From assembly GCF_016745505.1 (NCBI RefSeq), contig NZ_JAERUC010000149.1, forward strand, positions 34,417 to 98,416: a stretch of 64,000 bases of DNA. The letters run 5' to 3'. The notes beneath the pieces were generated by a model that worked only from the letters and a program-made list of their open reading frames with translations, made no database searches and was not told the DNA's origin. This document shows, piece by piece, positions 55,489 through 64,000 of the stretch; position 1 is the stretch's first letter; every line of letters begins with the position of its first letter. The position numbers were made by a program, and so were the translations under genes. The DNA is from Streptomyces silvae (lineage in GTDB: Bacteria; Actinomycetota; Actinomycetes; Streptomycetales; Streptomycetaceae).

Positions 55489-57774
55489 TCACACCGTCCG
55501 CTGGAGCCGGACGAGGACCGCCTTCGAGGTGGGCTGGTTGCTGATGTCGGCCACACTGTCCAGCGGCACCAGGACCTGGGTCTCCGGGTAGTACGCCGCC
55601 GCGGACCCGCGCGAGGTCGGATACGCCACCACCTCGAAGCCCTCGGCGCGGCGCTCCGCCGCGTCCCGCCAGACCCCGACGAGATCCACCTGCTGACCTG
55701 CGCGCAGGCCGAGTTCGGCGAGGTCCTCGGGGTTGACGAGGACCACACGCCGGCTTCCGTGGATCCCCCGGTAGCGGTCGTTGGCCGTGTACGGGACGGT
55801 GTTCCACTGGTCGTGGGAGCGCAGGGTCTGCAGCAGCAGGTGCCCTTCCGGCACCTCAGGCATCTCCCAGGCGTTACGGGTGAACAGGGCCTTGCCCACG
55901 GCGGTGGGGAAGACGCCCTCGTTGACCGGGTTCGGCAGCCTGATGCCTCCGGGGCGTGTCACCCTCCGGTTCAGGTCGTGCAGCCCGGGCACGATCCGGG
56001 CGATCCGGTCGCGGATCGCGCCGTAGTCGGTCTCGAACTCCTGCCACGGGAGGTCCACCCGGCCGTCGAGGGTGCGGCGGGCGAGCCGGCACAGGATGGC
56101 CACCTCGCTGAGCAGGAGCTTGGACGCGGGCTTCAGCCGCCCCCGGGAGGTGTGCACCTCGCTCATCGAGTTCTCGACCGTGACGAACTGCTCCCCGCCC
56201 GACTGGACGTCCCGTTCGGTCCTGCCCAGGGTCGGCAGGATGAGAGCGGTCCTCCCGCAGACGGTGTGGGACCGGTTGAGCTTGGTGGAGATGTGGGCGG
56301 TCAGCCGGCAGGTGCGCATGGCCTCCTCGGTGACCGCGCTGTCGGGGGCGGCCCGGACGAAGTTGCCCGCGACCCCCAGGAAGACCTTGATCCGGCCCTC
56401 TCCCATCGCCCGGATCGCGTTCACCGAGTCCAGCCCGTGGGCGCGAGGCGGGTCGAAGCCGAATTCCCGCTGCAGGGCGTCCAGGAAGGCGTCCGGCATC
56501 TGTTCCCAGACACCCATCGTGCGGTCGCCCTGCACATTGCTGTGGCCGCGCACCGGACAGGCACCCGCGCCCGCCCGTCCCAGGTTCCCGCGCAGCATCA
56601 GGAAGTTGACGATCTCCCGGATGGTGGGGACACCGTGCTTGTGCTGGGTGACTCCCATGGCCCAGCAGACGATGACGCGTTCACTGCGCAGTACGTCGGC
56701 ACCGACCTCCTCGATCTCCTCACGGGTCAGACCGGTCGCGGTGATCACGTCGTCCCAGGAGATCTGCCGTGCGTGCTCGGCGAACTCCTCGAAGCCGCTC
56801 GTGTTGGCGCCGATGAAGTCGTGGTCCAGCACCTGCCCCGGCCGCTCGTCCTCGGCCTCCAGCAGCAGCCGGTTCAGCCCCTGGAAGAGGGCCAGATCAC
56901 CGCCGGCACGGATGTGCAGGAACCGGTCGGCGATCTCCACGCCCTGCCCGACCAGTCCGCGTGCCTTCTGCGGGTTCTTGAACCTCAGCAGCCCCGCTTC
57001 CGGCAGTGTGTTCACCGCGATGATGCGGGCGCCGTTCAGCTTCGCCTCCTCCAGGGCGGACAGCTGACGCGGATGGTTGGTCCCGGGGTTCTGCCCCACG
57101 ACGAAGATCAGGTCGGCGTGGTGGAGGTCGTTGAGGCTGACCGTCCCCTTACCCGTGCCGAGTGTCTCGTGCAGGGCGTAACCGCTCGACTCGTGGCACA
57201 TGTTGCTGCAGTCGGGCAGATTGTTGGTCCCGAAGGCCCGCGCGAAGAGCTGGAGCACGAACGCGGCCTCGTTGCTGACCCTGCCGGAGGTGTAGAAGAC
57301 CGCCTCGTCGGGTGTGTCGAGCGCCCTCAGCTCCTCGGCGAGCAGGTTCAGGGCGTCGTGCCAGCTGATCGGCTCGTAGTGGTCGGAGTCCGGCCGCTTG
57401 ACCATCGGACGGGTGAGCCGCCCCTGCTGGTTCAGCCACATGTCGGAGCGCCCTGCCAGGTCGGAGACCGGGTGCGCGCGGAAGAAGTCCTCGGTGACCC
57501 GCTTCCCGGTGGCCTCGTCGTTGATGTGCTTGGCGCCGTTCTCGCAGTACTCGTTGCGATTACGGTGACCGGGCGCGGGGTCGGCCCAGGCGCAGCCCGG
57601 GCAGTCGGTCCCGTCCACCTGGTTCATCGTCAGCAGGTCCACCGCGGTCTTCCGCGGGGACGTCTGCTGCAGGGAGTACTCCAGCGCGTGCACGACCGCG
57701 GGAACGCCGGCGGCCCACTTCTTGGGCGGGGTGACGGTCAGGCCGTCCTTCGGTTCGTCACTGGGCGACTTCAT
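55489..57774 (-). CDS. FdhF/YdeP-family molybdopterin oxidoreductase
   Basis: A 761-aa member of the DMSO-reductase superfamily. DGTDCPGCAWADP (Cys58, Cys61) and EYCENGAK (Cys77) are the iron-sulfur-type N-terminus of the YdeP group. NLPDCSNMCHESSGYAL aligns with the FdhF stretch that carries selenocysteine, and here the position is Cys193, the likely Mo ligand. Molybdopterin-binding blocks include FVVGQNPGTNHPRQL, VGQGVEIADRFLHIRAGGDLALFQGL, MLRGNLGRAGAGACPVRGHSNVQGDRTMG and TSRGRLKPAS. E. coli YdeP is linked to acid resistance. No FdhD (sulfurtransferase) or formate-lyase gene is adjacent. The SRPBCC gene lies 36 bp upstream, so the two are probably cotranscribed. Confidence 0.9.
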   Translation of the reverse strand: MKSPSDEPKDGLTVTPPKKWAAGVPAVVHALEYSLQQTSPRKTAVDLLTMNQVDGTDCPGCAWADPAPGHRNRNEYCENGAKHINDEATGKRVTEDFFRAHPVSDLAGRSDMWLNQQGRLTRPMVKRPDSDHYEPISWHDALNLLAEELRALDTPDEAVFYTSGRVSNEAAFVLQLFARAFGTNNLPDCSNMCHESSGYALHETLGTGKGTVSLNDLHHADLIFVVGQNPGTNHPRQLSALEEAKLNGARIIAVNTLPEAGLLRFKNPQKARGLVGQGVEIADRFLHIRAGGDLALFQGLNRLLLEAEDERPGQVLDHDFIGANTSGFEEFAEHARQISWDDVITATGLTREEIEEVGADVLRSERVIVCWAMGVTQHKHGVPTIREIVNFLMLRGNLGRAGAGACPVRGHSNVQGDRTMGVWEQMPDAFLDALQREFGFDPPRAHGLDSVNAIRAMGEGRIKVFLGVAGNFVRAAPDSAVTEEAMRTCRLTAHISTKLNRSHTVCGRTALILPTLGRTERDVQSGGEQFVTVENSMSEVHTSRGRLKPASKLLLSEVAILCRLARRTLDGRVDLPWQEFETDYGAIRDRIARIVPGLHDLNRRVTRPGGIRLPNPVNEGVFPTAVGKALFTRNAWEMPEVPEGHLLLQTLRSHDQWNTVPYTANDRYRGIHGSRRVVLVNPEDLAELGLRAGQQVDLVGVWRDAAERRAEGFEVVAYPTSRGSAAAYYPETQVLVPLDSVADISNQPTSKAVLVRLQRTV

Positions 57775-57810
57775 GGGTTGGCCTCTCGTCTCCTGTGTCC
57801 CGCCCGAAGC

Positions 57811-58329
57811 TCAGCCCACGGGCCATGTGGGCACCTGGCTCTTCGACCGTTCCGGCTCCCCGGGCCGTACGTGTCCCTTGCGGATGGTTCCCCGCCAGCC
57901 CCCGCCGGCTTCCCCCAGCCCCTCGATGAACTCCTTGAAGCACGCCAGTTCCTGCCGCACGACCCGGCCGGCCGCCCCGGGGACCGCCGTGAGCACACCG
58001 GCCGCACCACGGCGCCGGATCCGCATCCGTACGGTGATCGCCGTACGGTCCTGAGCGAGGGCCCGGAACTCGACCTCGCCCTCGTGCCACGGGCTGTGGT
58101 CCAGGCTGCGCCAGGCCACATGCGACTCGGGGATCTGCTCCACGATCTCGGCCTCGAACTCCTTGCGCAGGGGGCCGACACCCACGACCCACGCCGTCAC
58201 CGACGGGGTGAGCTGCCCGATGCGTTTCACCACACGGCTGAACCGGGGGAAACCCTCGAACTGGGTCCACTGGTTGTACGCGGTACGCACCGGCACCGCG
58301 ACCTCGATCGTTTCCTCAACGGTGTTCAT
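57811..58329 (-). CDS. SRPBCC-family protein (polyketide cyclase/dehydrase-like)
   Basis: A 172-aa protein of the START/Bet v1-like fold: NTVEETIEVAVPVRTAYNQWTQFEGFPRFSRVVKRI at the N-terminus, VAWRSLDHSPWHEGEVEFRALAQDRTAITVRMRI in the sheet, and a long C-terminal helix (VVRQELACFKEFIEG). This type of 'cyclase/dehydrase' is common next to general-stress genes in actinobacteria, often with a helical extension. It ends 36 bp before the FdhF/YdeP start on the same strand. It has no catalytic motif. Confidence 0.82.
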   Translation of the reverse strand: MNTVEETIEVAVPVRTAYNQWTQFEGFPRFSRVVKRIGQLTPSVTAWVVGVGPLRKEFEAEIVEQIPESHVAWRSLDHSPWHEGEVEFRALAQDRTAITVRMRIRRRGAAGVLTAVPGAAGRVVRQELACFKEFIEGLGEAGGGWRGTIRKGHVRPGEPERSKSQVPTWPVG

Positions 58330-58419
58330 GCACCACTCGCCTTCAGGGGGCAGGTGTCCTCAGTCTCACCGCGCCGCCGGCAGGCCGCCACACGACGGCC
58401 TTCCGGCGGCACCTCCGGC

Positions 58420-58689
58420 TCAATAGCGGGTAGGCGGGAATCCGCGGTCCCTGCGCGGGGCGGTGCCCGTGGGCATGGAACCGGTGTCCGCCTCGTGGGC
58501 GACCTGCTCGCGCACCGCCCGGTACACGGCGTCCGGATCATCGGGCGCCCGGGTGGGCAGCCCGGCTTCCTCGCGGTCGAGCACCGTCCGGCGCTCCAGT
58601 GCCTCCTGGTCGGGCCGCCGGGGCATCCCCCGGCCCCGTCCGGTCTCGGTCTCGCCTCCGACGGCTTCGTTGGACTTGTGGTGCGTCAT
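58420..58689 (-). CDS. small charged hypothetical protein, 89 aa
   Basis: A small, very hydrophilic protein (MTHHKSNEAVGGETETGRGR ... RRDRGFPPTRY), with no hydrophobic core; probably disordered. The ATG 58689 has GAGGAG with a 6-nt spacer, a strong ribosome site, so it is likely real despite its composition. It lies between the Clp-type ATPase and the SRPBCC gene in a run of same-strand stress-like genes. Sequence composition (Glu, Arg, Asp, Gly) resembles small stress or hydrophilin-like proteins. I do not recognise the family. Confidence 0.55.
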   Translation of the reverse strand: MTHHKSNEAVGGETETGRGRGMPRRPDQEALERRTVLDREEAGLPTRAPDDPDAVYRAVREQVAHEADTGSMPTGTAPRRDRGFPPTRY

Positions 58690-58741
58690 GTCCGTCTCCT
58701 CCTCGGATCGGATCAGCTGCGCTCGCGCCTCCCGCCCCGGG

Positions 58742-61294
<2,553 letters not shown>

Positions 61295-61420
61295 GGCAGC
61301 TCCTGGGGCGGCGACGGTCTCTTCGGACGGGGTGCCGACGAGGGGTTCCTCTCCACCGAAACGCGGTGTGGAGCAGCGCGCAACCGCGGACCCGGGGACG
61401 TGCCGGCCCGTGCTCCGCCG

Positions 61421-62053
61421 TCAGCCGGTGACGATCCCCATGACGAGGTTGATGGCCGTGGCCAGGATGCCGGTGCCGAAGACGTAACTCAGCAGTGAGT
61501 GCCTCAGCACGATCGCGCGGATCGTCGAGCTGGAGACGTCCGTGTCGGAGACCTGGTAGGTCATGCCGAGGTTGTAGCTGAAGTAGAAGAAGTCGCGGTA
61601 CGCCGGGGGCCGGTCCGAGTTGAAGTCGATCCCGCCCGAGGCCGCGTAGTAGACGTAGGCGTAGCGGGTCGCGTACATCAGGTGCAGCGCGGCCCACGCC
61701 GTGAACACCCCGCAGAGCGCGGTGGCCGCGCCGGCGTGCCCGGTGTCGGCCGGGCCGAGCAGGAGCAGCAGCACGATGGCCAGCAGGCCGCACGACGCCA
61801 CCGCCACGACGACGAGTTCCTCGGTGACGGGGCGGAAGTCCTCACGCCCCGCGTTACGGCGGGTGGCGGCGGCGTCCATCGGCCACAGCACGACCCACCC
61901 GCCCAGGACGAAGAGCAGCTCGGTCGCGGTGATCCCGGTCAGACCGCCCAGCGCCGGGACGGTGCCCAGCCCCACGGCCAGGCCGATCACGGCTCCGAGG
62001 GCCACGGCACCGCACAGCCGCGGAACGGCGTCCAGAGGCAACCAGGTGCTCAT
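61421..62053 (-). CDS. DUF1345 membrane protein
   Basis: A 210-aa polytopic protein of the DUF1345 family with about five transmembrane segments (GAVALGAVIGLAVGLGTV, TELLFVLGGWVVLW, VVVAVASCGLLAIVLLLLLG, FTAWAALHLMYATRYAYVYY, YVFGTGILATAINLVMGIV). The motif FFYFSYNLGMTYQVSDTDVSSSTIRAIVLRHSLLSYVFGT is the family's conserved signature (TxQVSDT...R). It begins the same-strand run that continues through the Clp-type ATPase, 126 bp downstream. The family has no known function. Confidence 0.88.
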   Translation of the reverse strand: MSTWLPLDAVPRLCGAVALGAVIGLAVGLGTVPALGGLTGITATELLFVLGGWVVLWPMDAAATRRNAGREDFRPVTEELVVVAVASCGLLAIVLLLLLGPADTGHAGAATALCGVFTAWAALHLMYATRYAYVYYAASGGIDFNSDRPPAYRDFFYFSYNLGMTYQVSDTDVSSSTIRAIVLRHSLLSYVFGTGILATAINLVMGIVTG

Positions 62054-62182
62054 GCGTCACGACCCTAGCCCGGGGGACGGGCCGCGTCCTGGTGGCTCCG
62101 ACGCGTACGGACCGTTCGTACGGGCCCCCGCCCTGCTGTCGGGAACGGGGTGAGGCGGTCGGCCGAAGCGCTGGCGGAATAG

Positions 62183-62198
62183 CAAGGTATATACCTTG
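62183..62198. promoter_or_regulatory. Perfect 16-bp palindrome abutting the FUSC start codon
   Basis: CAAGGTATATACCTTG (62183-62198) is perfectly palindromic and ends 1 nt before the ATG at 62200. TATATA (62188-62193) in its centre can serve as a -10 box for a leaderless message. A repressor bound here would block transcription. The cognate regulator is not in this window. Confidence 0.7.
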
Positions 62199-62199
62199 T

Positions 62200-63966
62200 A
62201 TGCCCTTCCTGCGTCGCTTCGCCCCCGCCGCCGTCCGGCGCGGCCGGCGGCGTTCGGCCGCGGACGTGCAGCGGGTGCTCCATCCCGGCGGTGCGCTGGT
62301 GCTGCACGACGTCGACGGAGCGTTCGTCTTCGCGCTGCGGGCGGCGCTGGCGATGGGACTGGTCGCCGTGCCCGTCGTGCTGGCGGGGCGTCCGGACCTC
62401 GCGGTGTACGCCATGCTGGGCTCCTTCACGACCACGTTCGGCCGCAACCTGCCCTACGCCCGCCGCGCCCGGGTCCTCGCGCTGGTGGCCCTGGCCATGA
62501 CGGCGTGCGTGACCTGCGGTTCGGCGCTCGCGGCCTGGGCGCGCCCGGAGGAGAGCGCGGCCGGTGCCGCCGTCGTCGTCGCGGCGACGGCCCTGGTCGC
62601 GGGAGTCGCCAAGTACGTCTGCGACGCCACCCGGCTGAGCGGCCTGGGCGCGGTCATGGTGCTGTTCTCGTTCGCGGTGGCGGCCCACGCCTCTCCCACG
62701 CCCGCCGACATCCTCCCGTACACCGCGATGGCGGCAGCCGGGGCGGCGCCCGCCTGGATCCTCGGGATGCTCGGCCTGCTGATCCATCCGGACCGGCCGC
62801 AGCGCCTCGCCGTCGCCACCGCCCTGCGCCGGGTCGCCGCGCTGCTGGAGGCCCGCGCCGCCGGCGCCGAGGTGCCGGGGCGGACGCGGCACCGGGCCAC
62901 GGTCGCCGTGCTGGACGCCTACCGGAGCCTCGGGCAGCCACCGCCCGCGCGGCGGACCGTGCCCCGCCACGACACGCTGCTGCTGCGGTCGGCCGACCGG
63001 TCCTGGGCCCTGCTGGTGGGCGCGGCGCGGTGGGCTCCGGGGGAGCAGCGGAGCGCGGCACAGCACCTGCGCGGGCAGGCCCGCCTGCTCACCGGCCGGC
63101 GGCACGGAATCCCCCCGGTACCCGGTACGCCGCCGCCCTCGGGCGAGGCGGGCCCCGACGCTTCCCGCCTCCCGGCAGGCCCGGGCCGCACGCGTGCCCC
63201 GTCCGCGGTGCTGCGCGCCACCGAACTGCTGATGGGCCGCCCGCAGGGCCCGCACCACCGGGCGGTCCTCGCGGTCCCCGCCGTGCGCATGGCCCTGGGC
63301 ACCGGGGTCGCGGGCGGCCTGGCCGTGCTCCTGGGGCTGGAGCACAGCTACTGGGCCGCGATCTCGGCCGCCGCCGTCCTGCACTCGGTCAACGTCCGCA
63401 CCACGGCCCAGCGCGCGGTCCAGCGCACCCTGGGCACGGTCGTCGGCCTGCTGCTGGCACTCGGCGTGCTGGCCGCGGAGCCGGGCCCGGTGGCGCTCGC
63501 CGTGGTGATCGTGGCCCTGGAATTCCTGCTGGAGTACATCGTGGTCCGCAACTACGCCCTGGGCGTGGTGTTCCTGACGCCGATGGCCCTGCTGCTGAGC
63601 GACCTGGCGGCCCCCGCGCCCGCCGGGGAACTGGTCCTCGACCGCGCACTGGGCAGCGTCATGGGGATCGCGGTCGGGCTGCTCTGCGCACTCCTGGTGG
63701 TCCACGACCAGGCAGCGGTGCGGGTGGAGCGAGCCCTCACGGCATGCCTGTCGGCCGCCGAGGACGCCGAACGGTCCCTGACCGGCCCGGTGGGGGCACC
63801 GCGCGCGGTGGTCCGCCTGCGGCTGGCGGAGGCGGTCGTGGAACTGCGCGAGGCGGACGACGCCGCGGCCGGCGAGGTGTGGCCGGCCGAGATCGACCCC
63901 TCCGAACTCGCCGCGGCCGAACAACGGGCGTACACCCTGCTCGGCCGGCTGGACCTCCATCCCTAG
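62200..63966 (+). CDS. FUSC-family membrane protein
   Basis: A 588-aa protein of the FUSC (fusaric-acid resistance-like) family. An N-terminal membrane block of about six helices (for example FALRAALAMGLVAVPVVLAG, VVVAATALVAGVAKYVCDA) is followed by a cytoplasmic stretch of ~200 residues and a second block (MALGTGVAGGLAVLLGLEHSYWAAISAAAVLHSV, VVGLLLALGVLAA, SVMGIAVGLLCALLVVHDQ), which is the FUSC hallmark. It probably exports aromatic acids or lipophilic compounds. ATG at 62200 has no ribosome site and abuts the palindrome at 62183-62198. Only 34 bp of the window remain beyond its stop. Confidence 0.85.
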   Translation: MPFLRRFAPAAVRRGRRRSAADVQRVLHPGGALVLHDVDGAFVFALRAALAMGLVAVPVVLAGRPDLAVYAMLGSFTTTFGRNLPYARRARVLALVALAMTACVTCGSALAAWARPEESAAGAAVVVAATALVAGVAKYVCDATRLSGLGAVMVLFSFAVAAHASPTPADILPYTAMAAAGAAPAWILGMLGLLIHPDRPQRLAVATALRRVAALLEARAAGAEVPGRTRHRATVAVLDAYRSLGQPPPARRTVPRHDTLLLRSADRSWALLVGAARWAPGEQRSAAQHLRGQARLLTGRRHGIPPVPGTPPPSGEAGPDASRLPAGPGRTRAPSAVLRATELLMGRPQGPHHRAVLAVPAVRMALGTGVAGGLAVLLGLEHSYWAAISAAAVLHSVNVRTTAQRAVQRTLGTVVGLLLALGVLAAEPGPVALAVVIVALEFLLEYIVVRNYALGVVFLTPMALLLSDLAAPAPAGELVLDRALGSVMGIAVGLLCALLVVHDQAAVRVERALTACLSAAEDAERSLTGPVGAPRAVVRLRLAEAVVELREADDAAAGEVWPAEIDPSELAAAEQRAYTLLGRLDLHP

Positions 63967-64000
63967 GGCGTGTCTTCAAAGGCTGTTGATGGGGCATCAT

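Overview
This 64 kb window is a stretch of high-GC actinobacterial chromosome, almost certainly Streptomyces. The evidence is the very high GC, strong third-position GC, many GTG/TTG starts, many starts with no Shine-Dalgarno but a -10-like hexamer 6-7 nt upstream, and a run of typically streptomycete families (DUF6421, DUF6643, DUF6332, DUF5134, DUF4865, SCO4225-like and Rv1733c-like proteins, mycothiol-dependent isomerase fold). I see no rRNA, tRNA, CRISPR array, prophage or intact insertion sequence. Coding density is high and the gene order reads as ordinary chromosome rather than a transferred island.

Layout. 0-6 kb: the 3' end of a GH115 xylan alpha-glucuronidase, a small unknown protein, an Old Yellow Enzyme ene-reductase, a methyltransferase and an ArsR regulator, then a converging FprA-like ferredoxin reductase. 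6-13.6 kb: a divergent DUF305 lipoprotein / LVIVD secreted protein pair, a HAD hydrolase, a PAP2 phosphatase, an M56 membrane metallopeptidase, a DUF5134 protein, a GNAT acetyltransferase and a glycerophosphodiesterase. 13.8-22 kb: a coupled DUF6421-SDR-threonine aldolase operon, a B3/4 protein, an acyltransferase, a thioredoxin, a flavin reductase preceded by a Cys-type leader peptide, and etfBA. 22-31.5 kb: a DUF6986 aldolase-like enzyme, a divergent LacI/ROK pair with its operator, an ATPase-NUDIX fusion, an M20 dipeptidase with an upstream small ORF, a geranylgeranyl-reductase-like flavoprotein, and a divergent deazaflavin-type reductase/TetR pair with two matched operators.

31.7-46 kb: a NarL-type two-component system, MarR, mycothiol-type isomerase, an MFS exporter divergent from a ROK regulator, a TetR-DUF4865-phosphotriesterase operon, SHOCT, an RsbW-like kinase, a cysteine-synthase/desulfhydrase-like PLP enzyme, a SpoIIE-type phosphatase and a DeoR regulator. 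46-53.7 kb holds the least conventional proteins: an 820-aa membrane protein whose alpha/beta-hydrolase motifs flank a large transmembrane domain, converging on an 811-aa fusion of a right-handed beta-helix with a CbxX/EccA-type AAA+ ATPase, then an Rv1733c-like protein, a MOSC protein and a Q/P-rich DUF6643 protein. 53.8-62 kb is a six-gene same-strand run (MHS transporter, FdhF/YdeP molybdo-oxidoreductase, SRPBCC protein, small charged protein, double-AAA+ Clp ATPase, DUF1345) that looks like a stress module. The window closes with a FUSC-family membrane protein whose start codon abuts a perfect 16-bp palindrome.

The strongest candidates for under-described biology are the beta-helix/AAA+ fusion with its hydrolase neighbour, the Clp ATPase that appears to lack the ClpP-docking loop within its stress cluster, two candidate leader peptides, and several precise palindromic operators next to regulators. 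All functional calls are made by reading motifs and family resemblance; no database search was run.
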